A stretch of 64,000 bases of DNA from contig CM034234.1 in the NCBI GenBank assembly GCA_019916065.1, forward strand, positions 5,368,342 to 5,432,341, read 5' to 3'. Shown in pieces: positions 37,714-49,707 of the stretch. Position numbers and translations under genes: made by a program. A model generated the notes under the pieces. The model did not search any database, had not been told where the DNA came from, and saw only the letters and a list, made by a program, of their open reading frames with translations. The DNA is from Vitellaria paradoxa (lineage: Eukaryota; Streptophyta; Magnoliopsida; Ericales; Sapotaceae). Each line of letters starts with the position of its first letter. The first letter of the stretch is position 1.

Positions 37714-38803
37714 GGGCGTGGTTTATTTATTTATTTATTCCAGCAAGGAAGGGAGACAGAATTGATAGAAAAAGAGGGGAGAGAGACACACAAGACTTGT
37801 TTATAGGGAGGGGGAAGAGAAGTGGGAAGAATTAGAGGAAGACAATGGGAAGAAGGGAAGACAAGCTATAAACTGGAAATTATGCGCAGGGAGAGAGAGA
37901 GAGAGAGAGAGGGGGGGAGAGAGAGAGGGTGGGGGGAAGAAGAAGAAGAGAGAATGTTTGAAGAAGTCTAATTCTTACTAGAAATGTTGATTAGTATTCA
38001 AAAATATATATATATAAAGATGAGATTTTTACCTTCTTATTTGACTCCAACAATAACAAATTTGGAGTAAAAATCGGATCTCCATGCTATCTATATATAT
38101 ATATATATAGCTGCCAGAATGATCCTCTGTATGTACATATACCTATTCCAGTTTTAACCAGTCCAACCTCTTTAGCTAGCCTCTCGTATTAACCCTTGAC
38201 AAGTTAACCCTGGTTTGCATACAGTTTCTAACCCCCACTTCTTTGCCTTGGGGCCATTCTACAAGAGATTAATAACAAGTAGTTAAGGGAATGTTAATTT
38301 GCTGTTTGGTACAAAAATTCAAACCTGCACAAAGGACGTGCCTTACAGGTACTTGCAAGTTAATTTTTGTTAGTCGCGCACATAAAGTCAAATGTTCATG
38401 GTGGGTGGACTTAGTTGAGGTGGGGAAAAAAAAGTACATATGTTCAGTTGATAGCTTCGTTCACATGAATGGTTTGCTACTTTTTCTTATTATGGGTCTT
38501 GCTGTAGCTAGATAGTAATTAACGGGGAAAAAAAATGGATGAATTTTTGGGAAGAAATTCAAAAAGTATTTAGATGAACTTAAATTAGAAAAAAAAATTG
38601 TCCAAAAGATGACATGAAAACTTTTAAATGAGGGTGTGTGCAATAATTACTACAAGTTAGCAATATATAGATATATATATATATATATATGTGTGTGTGT
38701 TTAATTTTAGTCGTATTTAAAATATTTTAAGCATAGCTGTTTTGGGGCCCGGGCGAGGGGAAGAACTATCATTTATTAATGTTTTGTGACACTCGTAATC
38801 AAA
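37714..38803. other. DUF7086 promoter/leader, then unannotated DNA up to the tRNA
   Basis: On the minus strand the DUF7086 leader is CT-rich: plus-strand (GA)n and G-runs fill 37889-37960, and TTTATTTATT repeats sit just before the start codon. (TA)n tracts lie near 38008, 38093 and 38674. I see no exon in 38000-38800. Confidence 0.55.
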
Positions 38804-38895
38804 CCGACCTTAGCTCAGTTGGTAGAGCGGAGGACTGTAGTGGGGTAATCCTGAAAGCTATCCTTAGGTCGCTGGTTCGAATCCGGCAGGTCGGA
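38804..38895 (+). tRNA. tRNA-Tyr (GUA) with a 19-nt intron
   Basis: The acceptor stem CCGACCT (38804-38810) pairs with AGGTCGG (38888-38894), with discriminator A at 38895. The A box is TAGCTCAGTTGG and the B box GGTTCGAATCC is perfect. The anticodon GTA is 38837-38839. The intron, 38841-38859, lies directly after base 37, the canonical position, and its removal restores the stem GAGGA/TCCTT. Plant nuclear tRNA-Tyr genes are known to carry such introns. The T-rich 3' flank (from 38899) can serve as a polymerase III stop. The gene appears functional. Confidence 0.97.
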
Positions 38896-38936
38896 ACTTT
38901 ATTTTATTTTCGTCTTATTCTCAATCGATTAATATA

Positions 38937-39248
38937 GGGCCTATTTGGCACAACGAAAATGTAATTTAAAAAATTTTATTTTATTTTCATCTTATTCTGA
39001 ATCGATTAAGGGAAATATATATATATATATATATAGGGTCTGTTTAGCACAACAAAAATGTAATTTAAAAAATTTTATTTTATTTTCGTCTTATTCTGAA
39101 TCGATTAAGGGAATATATATATATATATATATATTATTCTGAATCGATTAAGGGAAATATATATATATATATAGGGTCTGTTTAACACAACAAAAATGTA
39201 ATTTAAAAAATTTTATTTTATTTTCGTCTTATTCTGAATCGATTAAGG

Positions 39249-39293
<45 letters not shown>

Positions 39294-39523
39294 GGGTCTG
39301 TTTGGCATAATGAAAATGTAATTTGAAAAATTTTTTGGTATTTCACACATGAACACCAAACCATGAATAGTATCGATTAAGAAAAAAAATACATACAAGG
39401 TTTGTTTGGCACAGTGAAAAATGTGATTTAAGAAATTTTTTAGTGTTTGGCGTGTAGTCACCAAATCATGTTTTTTTGGAGATAAATAGTATTGATTAAG
39501 AAAATATATATATATATATATAA
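38937..39523 (+). repeat. Tandem array of truncated transposon ends beside the tRNA
   Basis: Five successive units start GGGCCTATTTGGCACAAC (38937), GGGTCTGTTTAGCACAAC (about 39035), GGGTCTGTTTAACACAAC (39174), GGGTCTGTTTGGCATAAT (39294) and GGTTTGTTTGGCACAGTG (39401). Each contains the 5' end of the element at 39524 and ends in (A)TCGATTAAG or TTGATTAAG plus, usually, a (TA)n tract. Units 1-3 share a TTTTATTTTCGTCTTATTCT segment that is also the immediate 3' flank of tRNA-Tyr, so the array seems to have grown from the junction of tRNA flank and transposon. Confidence 0.8.
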
Positions 39524-39952
39524 GGCCTGTTTGACATAGTGAAAAATGTAGTTTGAGAAACTTTTTGGCATTTGGCGCATAGCCACCAAATCACATTTTT
39601 CAGAGATAAATAGTGAAATTTTTTAACTTTTGCATCAATCTTTTTGGAGAGAGAAACCATTCAAACTGTTTTTTTGTTTCGTCAAAATAATTTTATGTCA
39701 AAATTTATTGAAAGTGATTAAAAAATTTTTGGAATTTATAGAAAAATTATTGGGGTTTGTGAAATGTTATTGGGATTTATAAAAAATTTATTAGGATTTA
39801 TAAAAATTTATTGTGATATGTAGATATATTTAAATTTATAAAAATTTCATAAAATACGAGAAGTACAAAATGTATTAGAAAATTTTAAAAGTTTTCAAAA
39901 ATTTTTAGTATTTTTCAGAATTTTTTTTATTGTACCAAACGGACTCATAGTA
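39524..39952. mobile_element. Full-length GTTTGA-ended non-autonomous element (450-bp family)
   Basis: The left end GGCCTGTTTGACATAGTG and right end TGTACCAAACGGACTC bound a region with about four tandem units of 'ttggggtttgtgaaatgtta' type. The same organisation is seen at 1829, 15001 and 25363. There is no open reading frame. Confidence 0.6.
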
Positions 39953-40323
39953 AAATAAAATATATTAATCAATAGTTTTTCAATGTAATTCGCTTTAATT
40001 TCCTAAGTTTTATGCCCTTTTTTTATTAGGTATCAGAATTCAAATTATAAAATTTCAAAAATGTCTATTTCTTTTTTTTTTTTGGGACAATATTTATCTA
40101 AACACAACTTAAATAAGTATAAAGTTGAGCTTTTGACTTTCATTTAAATAAAAAAAAGGTCAAACAATAGAAAGAAAGAATTTTGATTCCTAACCATTTT
40201 CATGACAAATCCTTAATTCAAATACAAGTTAAGTGAATATAAATTTTTACAATTCAGAACGTGGGTCCCAAACTTAATGATTATGTTCTGAGATTATTAA
40301 TTACTAAAAAAAAATGTTTTGAG

Positions 40324-40354
<31 letters not shown>

Positions 40355-41414
40355 GTATGATCGTTTAGACTTTTGAATTTATTATCAGAGTGTGACATTT
40401 AATTATTATAATATCATTCAATATTATTTTATGGGAATCAAGGATAAAGATAAAAACTTTGATTGATCGAATGTTGATTTGACTTAACTTTAGTTTAGAA
40501 TATTAAATTCTATTTGCTTTAAATTTGTCTTGAGGTACAAAATTAGGGGCACGACACTTTAACTAGGATTAAAACTATAAGGGAATGATGTCCTACTTAA
40601 AAATACATATATAAAACTTAAAAACATAATAAAAAATATAAAATTGAGTTTAATTGAAATTTAAATACTAGAAATCTAATATATATATATATATATATCT
40701 ATATGTATGAGAAAAATCCAAAGGAAATTTTAATTACAAAAGACCTGAAATTGGACTCCTAAAACTTGTCAAAATAATAATTTTTTCCAACTTAAAGACT
40801 AGAAACTAAAAAGACATGTAAAAAAAAAAAAAAAAAAAAAACAATTTCTAAACAAATTTGGATTCGAATAAACACCAAATTGAACTCAAAAAACATTTCA
40901 AAAATATTTAATTTGAGTACTTTAAAGATGAAAATCAACCAATGAACAACCTAATTCATTAAATTATGAAATTAAAAGATGATTGACTGTTATTGCTTTT
41001 GTGGAGTTTTACTTCGACTTCACATAACACTTCATAAAATTCATTTTTTTTAAATAAATTAAAGTGTTTAGACAACCTTACATGTATTTCAATTAATTCT
41101 TGGGGTCACAGGTAAACTTTATTTAAGCTAACTCTCATGTAAATTTCAATAAACTTAAAATTTCACCAATTAAGCTAATCCTCGTATTAATTTTCCATAA
41201 AACTTATGTATGAATACTTATGTTAATTATATATAAATAAACATTTAATTGGGAAGCACACGATCAAGGCAACATATTAACAAATTCACAGGGAATTGAG
41301 TCAGTGTGCCAAAGGCAACCATAGTTCAATATCAAATACCGAAAAAGGACATAAGTCTGCACTAATATTTTCATTCACTGCCACCCCCCTCCCCAAAACA
41401 CACACACACACACA

Positions 41415-41445
<31 letters not shown>

Positions 41446-41477
41446 ACTGTTCTTTTTTTTTTTTTTAAATTTAATTT

Positions 41478-42099
41478 TCACAAACCAATTAATAACCACT
41501 CCTTAATTTGCCAGCTTTTCTTCTTGATTTGGGAGGGAACGTTGGAGCTAGTTGCAGGGACAGAAGAGGCCGATGACATTGGCGGCGTCCACAGCTGTGC
41601 ATTCTTCACTTTTGATATGCTCTCAAGCACACCCAAGGGCGTCACCTTCCCCACCACTGTTACCTTCTTTGCTGCAAATTCTATCTCGAAAGATGTCACC
41701 CCTGCTCATATATACATATATATATAACATTGTTTATATAACTGACGCTAATCCTATATAATGGTAATAAATGGGACTAAAATAAAATAAACTCTGAATA
41801 TATATATATATATATATATAGCTGCGTTTTTGCAGTTTACATGGAATCCACCTCGTCTATTTATTTGTCATTGTTAATCTCTATGTTTCCGACCAAGTTT
41901 TTAATTTGGTTGTTTTATTAAATTCATCTATTAAAAGTGCATGTAAATTATGAGCACGTTTGAAATGATGAAAAGTAAGATAAAATGAGATCAATTGTGA
42001 ATTTATAATTCATACAATAAAATAAAAAGTGAATAACTTTTAAAAATTTTTAAAATTTTTTAATAGATCAAACGTAGCTTTTATATATTATGACTAATT

Positions 42100-42131
<32 letters not shown>

Positions 42132-44374
42132 TTGGTTTGACTGTTGGTTGGGCCCAATTTTCCCCAAAAATAATGGAATGGGAGGTGTGAAGTCTGTGCG
42201 GATGATACCTTGCATTCTAGAGAGGTGTTTCCTCAATTTGCCCTCACAGCCTTTGCAGTGCAGGGAGACCCTCAAGACAACAACCTGCAAGATAGATATA
42301 TACCATCAACATCACACACACACCCAGAGACACACAAACACACATAATTATTAGTATTAGGGCCACCATTGTATCACTTTCATTTTCATCATCATTATGA
42401 TGACCAACAACCAATATATATATATATATATATATTTAATGGTATATTTAGAGTGATAAAAAGTAAAATAAATTGTGAGTTTATAATTTGTGCAGTGAGA
42501 TAAAAAATAAATTACTTTTAAAAATTTTTAATAAAAATTAATACGCCAAACATGTTCTAAGTATTTCATCTCGTGAAAGAAGGAAAATAATATAAAGCAA
42601 AAATAATTCGTCGAGCAAAAATTACTCAGAAGTGTGCGGAAATATTTGAAGTTATCATTTTAAATAAAAATATTTACGGGACGTTCTTTAATTCTAAAAT
42701 TATCGTTGATGCGCTGCTTTCAGTTTGATACGATAGAATAGCGTCACTTGTCAAACAATTCTCATCACTCATGCAATTTTTTGGCTGATACATTGTGAAA
42801 AGGAGAAATAATTACCATTTATTGATACTCACAAATATGTTTATATATAAAAATAATAAAATAGTATTTGCCCATTTTGTTGTAATTTAATACAAAAATA
42901 TTTCATATTTCTGAAAGAAAGAAATATGTTGGAGAAATAAAATAGATTAATTTTTTTTTTTTTTTACAACTAATCTAAGTTGTTTAAGACTAACTAATTA
43001 TTGATGCCAAGAGATGCATCTCGGCAGTTCTATAAAATGTCATGTCCCATTTTTCGAAAATAAAATAAAGGTCTCGTTTGGAGCAAAAAAAAATAAAATA
43101 AATTGAGATAAAATGTGATTTGAGATTAATTTTGGCATCTTTTTTTTTTAAATAACAAACCGTGGGAACGATTTTTTAAATCTATTCTCACGGATTTAAA
43201 AAAATTCATAAAAAATAGCGATAATGGTACTCGTTTGAAAGCTTTCGACATGAAAAATATGATTGTATAAAAAATTTACATATTTGATTAACCTACTTTT
43301 AGATTTTTTTTACTTTTTTAGCGAAATATTAGAATTTTTTGGAATTAGTGATGACAGAAAAATTAGAAGTAAAAGGGTTGTTAGAGATTTATTGAGTTTT
43401 TTGAAATTTTTTTTTTTAGGCCAAACCGACCCAAAATAAAATAAAATAAGCTAAAATTTGAGTGAGTAGACATGGGCTCTTGGCAGTAACTAACTAAATC
43501 AATTATATTACTAGCTAGGAAGTACAGTAAATTTTCCAGGAAAATTACACTGGGTTCATCTGGTTCTGTTATTTATAATAATAATAATAAAAAAAATCGT
43601 AGCACGAGCTGCCTTCTTATCCGCCATAAAAGTACCTTGATGAAACTCCTCATAACATGCTAATGGTGGGTGTATATATGCATATACTCACCGACAATAA
43701 TCACCACCTATATATTATACATACATATACACAAATACATACACACATATACATAGAGAGAGATAGAGAACCTGATCAGGAGGAGGAGAGGAAGAGGGTG
43801 GTGGTGCCGCTGGTGCATTTGAAGCAGAGGACTCCTCTGTTTTCAACTTGGGAACATCCGCTGGAACCATGGCGAAACCCGGGTCAGAATCCGACAAGAC
43901 GTTATCTAACAAAGCCGTGTCTCCCAACAGGTACCTAGAAGAGACTGGAGGGCTGATGAAATCTCTAGGATTGGAACCCAGTTGGCTCTGCTTATCGCTC
44001 GTGCTCTTCTTCTTCTTCTTCTTCTGATCAGCGGCGACTGAATTGGAAGAAGAGCTCTTCTTGGTTTGATCATTGGACTTCGAAGAAGAGGTCTTTCGAC
44101 CGCCCTTGTGGTGTAGTTGGCTGTAGGGTCGGGGAGGTATGGGGGGTGACTGAGAAATATTAGTGCAAGGTGGGTTGAGAGGGAGGGCTTTTCCAATGCG
44201 TTTGGCGTCTCTGATGATTGGGTTGTGGCGGTCGATGGCTCGGCCGCCGCCGCCGCCTCCGCCGAGATAGACGGTGGAAGAAGAGGACGATGAGGATGAG
44301 GAGGAGGGTTGGTCCATGCTCAGGTGTATGGCGGTTGCGGCTTGAGATGCGCAGAATAAATCGATTCCTCTCAT
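41478..44374 (-). CDS. NAKR: NaKR-type heavy-metal-associated (HMA) domain protein
   Basis: Exons 44374-43772, 42284-42209 and 41701-41478 join in frame on the minus strand to give 300 residues. I chose the ATG at 44374 because the family starts with a conserved M-(K/R)-G-x-(D/E)-LFCAS motif, here MRGIDLFCASQAATAIHLSM; an upstream in-frame ATG at 44440 would add 22 residues. The middle is low-complexity: Ser run 24-33, Gly run 38-44, Lys run 118-123. The SSRYLLGDTALLDNVLSDSD block (145-164) is typical of NaKR proteins. The HMA domain spans about 202-270 with C211-x2-C214 as the metal-binding pair. Family knowledge: SODIUM POTASSIUM ROOT DEFECTIVE 1 acts in phloem companion cells, affects Na/K balance and interacts with FT. 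Which NaKR member this is cannot be told. Both introns contain small MITE-like insertions. Confidence 0.92.
41945..42075. mobile_element. Small MITE-like element in intron 2 of the NaKR-type gene
   Basis: It runs from about GAGCACGTTTGAAATG to GATCAAACGTAGC. It shares 'taaaaagt', 'gtgaatttataattca' and 'aacttttaaaaatttttaa' with the element at 42440-42562 on the other side of exon 2. Confidence 0.5.
42440..42562. mobile_element. Small MITE-like element in intron 1 of the NaKR-type gene
   Basis: This second copy of the family is at 42440-42562, with ends around GGTATATTTAGAGTG and ACGCCAAACATGTTC. The same internal order as the copy at 41945 is retained. Confidence 0.5.
43077..43437. mobile_element. 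MITE-like element in intron 1 of the NaKR-type gene
   Basis: Left end GGTCTCGTTTGGAGC and right end AGGCCAAACCGACCC bound a 360-bp AT-rich, non-coding segment. Confidence 0.45.
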
Positions 44375-44523
44375 CTTTTGAAAGTGAGTAGCAGGACTCG
44401 TTGTAGCTCTAGCTGATGGTTTAGAGAATCTGCATTTCAACTTTTATAGAGAGAGAGAGAGAGTGTGTGTGAGTTTTCAATAGATTGGTTGTTCTGCTTT
44501 TTAGCTTGTCTTGACAAGGGGGG

Positions 44524-44559
<36 letters not shown>

Positions 44560-47500
44560 GGGAGGAATGCAGGGGAACTGGAGAAGTTCCCCGTTGAAAT
44601 CACTTGTGGAGTAGCTATCCGATGTAGGGAGGTCTAAGATAATTCTATCCTACGTACAACCAATGGCCGCGTGCCACATCTGCGGGTACCCCAAACCTTA
44701 TTCTGTAATTCCCCCTAAGCTTATCTGATCTGCTGTAAAAGAATTAACCCGGAATCACAGTCCAACTGGTCCACACGGCCCGGTTCGGATGAAAAGTAAC
44801 AGTTTGGTTCGAAATTTCATAAAATAAAATTATTATTGTTCATATCTTTATTTTATTATTTTTATTTTTATTTTTTTAACATTTTCAAAGCCATATTCGG
44901 CCTCATTTTCTACCCTGTTGCTGAAAACAATCGCAGATCTTTTTAATTGAAATGAAAATATTAGAGATATAAGGCCTAACCCAAAATTTTGAAGGGTTCA
45001 AAATTGTTTGGAGGTGAAAAAAGCATATCTTTTTTTTTTTTTTTTTTGGTTCTTTTGTACTCTAAAAATTTAAAAATTTTCGAATAGGGAAATATTTAAA
45101 GTTGATAACTATGAAAATTTACTAGTGCATCAAAAGTTATCAATTTTGAACGAATACAAAGTTGAATTTTACAAAAATTAGCAATTTTTGGTTAAAAAAA
45201 TAATTTTTTGGTAACCAAACGAGCTAAAAAATTAATTTTTATACCAAAAGTTACTAATTTTATCAAAATCATATAAACAAGAATACTGATAAAACATTAT
45301 CTAGTTATATGAGAGTCGTTTGGACAACCAAAAGTGGTCCAAAATTGAAAAAAGTAAGGAATGTCAGTTACTTTTTGATATTTGAAAAATCAATCAGAAA
45401 TAACTAAAATAATCTGTTGAAACGGTGCAAAGTAAACCATTCTAACAGTCTTCGTTAAAAAATAGTACAAAAAGCTAACAAATATTAAAAAAAGTGAAAA
45501 AATTGATAACGTTTTGTAGTTTTTTGTAACTTTTTATAAAAGTTCGTAAAATTTAAATTTTGAAAATAAATACACGAAAAACAAAAATAACACAAGTTAG
45601 TAAAAATAGGGCCATAATATTTGTAACATTTTGTAACTTTTAATGATTTTTGATCGAACCAAACAGGGCAATAATATTTTATGCTTTTTAATTAAAAAAC
45701 ATTTTGGTAACTTTATTATTTAAAGAAAAAAAGAAATTAATGATTTTATTGAAAACTTTTTAGAGGGATCTCTTGTTAAACAATAGATGTACTTTTTTAA
45801 TTAAAAACATTTTGGTAACTTTATTAGTTTGAAAAGGGAATTATTAGTGACTTTATTAGTTTAAAGTGATAAGCTGGGTTTAATTTTTTTTATTAATTGA
45901 AAATAATTCAAAAATATATTTTTGTGGCGTCAATTTAGCATGCAAAAATTCTAATTCAAACAGAGTTGCATTAGTTTAAAATTAAGCCAAAATTAAGCCA
46001 ACGCATTATCAGGGTGCTGCTCCAAATTCTTGCAAAGAATAATCCAGTGCACGAGGGACATTTTTAGAATTAATAAATATTAGAGCGCATTTGTCAACTA
46101 GTGTCCGAGGGCATTCATTAAGAACTAATAAGAAGATGTCATTTGTTTATTTTTATTTTAATCTAGGAAAAATTATTTATCGATTGTAGAGTTTAAGAAA
46201 TAGTGTATTATCTGTATTAATTGATAACTATTACTTTTTAAGAAAAAGTTACTAAATTACCCATGTAAATAGATTTCTATTTCTATCTTACTTCATCTAT
46301 ATTAATTGTATTAATAGTGTATTATCTATACTAATTGTATTTTTAGTTTAAATCATAAAAAGATAAAAGTTTAATTATGCCTAAAATTTAATTTAATTTT
46401 AGAATGCCCTTGGATTATTATCTGCCAACATCAGGACCAGCACGCCCAGCAATGCGTTGGTTTATTAATTGTAAACCGATGACGTAAACAGAAACAATTT
46501 GGTTCAGATGACAGAAATAAATTAGCTGAGCTCCCAGTGGATTAAGGTGTCCTACCCCCGACAGGGTCCTACACAATTCAATGGTTCTTCAATAAACCTT
46601 GCACAGAAGCAGCTCAGTTGTCCATTAATTTCAGCAATGAGATGCTAAAGTTGCTACTTATGAATTTAGACCGCTGATTTATCAGTGTTTTCATAACCAT
46701 CACTTCTATACATTGACGGATTAATTTATAAACTCTAAAGTTAATGATCAGATAATTTCTCAATAGTTCTAAGAAATATGAAACTGCTCTGTATCGACGG
46801 ATTAGTTTCTGAACTTTGAAGTTAATGACCGGATATTTTTTCATTGGTCTTGACGAGACACGAACTAGTGATTATTAAAAAACAAATTCAAGATTTTACT
46901 AGTTGAATTATTATTCATAATTATATTTTGATCATTAATTTATATGAGATTCACGTAAAACTCGCATTATATTTTGATTATTAATTTATATGAGATCCAC
47001 GTAAGACTCATAGCTACAATTTATTAAAAGGCATATATTTAACAAGACTGCAATTTCAACATGAAACTCCGACCCCAAAGCAACGGTTAAATATTCAGTG
47101 ACAGCTATAGGGGGGCCATGGTACTGATCCATCCCCCCCCCCCAACTTGTCGTTGTGAGAGCCCAATAATTTGTATGTACCCTGCATCTTATTTTTGGTA
47201 CTACCCACTGTACACAGCCATAAACTATTAGGTGTCAGATCAACTTGTATCTTTCAAATTGGCTTGAAAACACTAATCGGATTGAGTTTAAGAATTAATT
47301 GCCCTCTTTTTTTGTAAGACCTCGAGCAAATCATTAGCCTCTCACAAAAGATTCCAACATCAGCATTCATGTAGTTGTTACAGAAGATTAGCTCCTTAAT
47401 GGTGGATTTGAGAGCCAACATAGCAACATGTGTCAATCCGGTAATTTGTGATCAAAGATTGTTGGATTAAAATTTGACGGTCCAGATACACTAATGATTT

Positions 47501-48652
47501 TTTTTTAAGTTTAAAAACATATGAATTCATCTGAACTATTGAATTTTAATTCAACACTTCTAATCTCAATATCACCAAACTGACATAATTTTCTGTGTCA
47601 GTCTCCTCTGTTCCTAAATGGTCCCGTCCCAATAACAACCATCTAACATTTTCAGGCAGGAAGAAAGAAAAGAGAAGACGATAAAAGAAGGGAAAAAAAG
47701 AGAGGAGAAAAGCAGAAAAAATAGAGAAACTCGGCAATGAAAATACAACCCTTTTTTCTTAAAGGGCAGGCTACACCATTTGAACCGGAACTGGAACAGA
47801 GCCATGATGGTTCAAGCTTTCTTCTGGAATCAGAAAAATTGATGGGGGAAAAGGAATTGAATCAGATTCTCATAGAAACAACTACTGCTTTGCTGTCCAT
47901 AAATCTAAAACAAAACCATCTGGAATTTTTCTTCTTTTTCCTGTGGATGAATGAGCCCCAAAGCAACTTTGCCCCCACCCCCACCCCCACCCCCACCCCC
48001 CTTCTCTTCCACAAAGCTATGTTCTGATCCACAACTTCATCGAATCGGATGCCTATACATGTGTACCCCTATATACTTATATCATTCTTCTCTCTCTTTC
48101 TCTTTCTTTTTCTTTCTCATGAACTCGTTAAGAATCATGCACGTATTTCTTTACATAAAGCGGGTCTAAAATTTTCTTTTCTTTTTTTTTTCCCCTTTTC
48201 GGTTTTTGGAGTCTAATCTTTTTATAAGATCTAATACAATTGTAAAAATTTCTAGCTCTGACAAAAATTACTGTGAAACCCACAAGATAGACGCTCATGA
48301 TCACACAATCACAACTCCGTTAGATGGCCCCCCCAAAAAAAAATTAATAATAAGAATAAGGATTTTCACTGTCAAGCTCCCAGGTATTTTTTTCCTTTTA
48401 ACAACCCACCTCTTGGCAATAAAGAGCTCTGTGATCCATCGTTCCATTAGCCGTACAAAGTGGTTTTTCTTTTAATATCCTCAAAATTTTCTCATATCAT
48501 TCTGTTCGGTTCCAAGGAAAATTTAGGAAACTAAAACAATCAACCTTTCACCTTTGCATTCCATTTAAGCTTAACACCTCAGGGTCACAAGGAACCAAAT
48601 TCTCCGCATAATTGTAAAAGGGCAACAACATAATCTATGAAACCTGTTTCAA

Positions 48653-48694
<42 letters not shown>

Positions 48695-49707
48695 GATCAG
48701 TCAACAAAGGTAAATTTATTATGTTAAATTACTGATTTCTTGCCACACATCATCAATTTATCATACTTCTGTCACTCAGACACAACAAAGATTACATGAC
48801 TGTTGCTGTCATAATTTATCTTTATCCTCTGATATCATGATCTCTTTCTGCTCTATAATGACAATAATAATAGTAATAATAATTGCAATATATATATATA
48901 TATATTTTTTAATAAAACAATTATAGGATTTCATTTGTGCCAACCATGAAGAGGCACCAAGAGGAAAAAGGAAAACACAATATTCCAACATCCAATAATC
49001 CTTAATTCACTTTGACAAAAAAGGTACCCCAAGTCTCTTTATTTTTCACCTCTAGCTGCGTGAACTTTATACATCCTGCATAGATAAATAGATATCATTT
49101 TCTGGTTCACTTTAAGGAACTGAATTACATCATCATCTTCCAAGGAGGTAACTGAAGACATCATTCAGTTCAGTGGGTGAAAGTGGTAGATAGATTGAAC
49201 TTAGAACAGAGCTTCCTCAGAAAGGAACAATAACATATGAGTAAATTATATGATGTCAATATCAGGAGTGAGGGATCTGTTATACTGGCTGTCTTAGCCC
49301 TTCTACTTCCCTTAAAAGTCACATATGGAATCAAATTCAATCCTCGAAATTGAAACTATTGGCTCTGAAACCAGCTTACTCAATAAAACAATGATCATAG
49401 TTTGCCACTCGTACTAAACTTGTGAAATTACACACTGTTTATTCGGTACAGCCATTACACCACTACAAAGTGGTACCAAAAAAAGGGCTCAAAATTAATT
49501 GATCCTCTCAAAAGAACAGAAAAGCAGATTAAAAAATATATATATATTTTCCTAGGTATGCAACGTATTAATGAACCGTTCTACTTAATATAAATAACAG
49601 AAAATGGAGGACTGACATGATTTGAAGATATTAGTGAGCAGACTGAACAAAAACATAAGCAACATGCTTTTCGCTCTATACATACTGGGCTTTGCTGGCT
49701 GTCACTT
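44375..49707. other. NaKR-type gene promoter, then gene-free region to UXS 3' end
   Basis: Just upstream of the NaKR start on the minus strand are (GA)n tracts at 44450-44461 and 44522-44548, the latter followed by a G-run to 44562. Then follow AT-rich DNA with a MITE-like element (45310-45680), a mixed-composition stretch (46400-48500) without a convincing exon, a CCCCCA hexamer run at 47972-48001, and a (TAA)n tract at 48656-48692. The UXS 3' untranslated region should lie immediately left of 49708; a minus-strand AATAAA at about 49439-49444 is one candidate signal. Confidence 0.55.
45310..45680. mobile_element. MITE-like element with GTTTGGAC ends
   Basis: The left end GTCGTTTGGACAACCAAAAG and right end TTTTTGATCGAACCAAACAG are inverted repeats with mismatches. 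The interior is AT-rich with no coding content. Confidence 0.45.

Larger units (their letters stand above)
38896..41477. other. Intergenic DNA from tRNA-Tyr to the NaKR-type gene
   Basis: It comprises the tandem array (38937-39523), a full element (39524-39952), a (TTA)n tract at 40327-40353, an A20 run at 40820, a (TA)n tract at 40680, a (CA)n/(CT)n pair at 41398-41441, and AT-rich DNA without an exon. The 3' end of the NaKR transcript on the minus strand probably falls in the last few hundred bases. Confidence 0.6.

Noticed and set aside
38937..39523. CRISPR-like appearance of evenly spaced repeats
   Set aside because: Units are unequal, the 'spacers' are (TA)n tracts, the units derive from a transposon end, and the genome is a plant.
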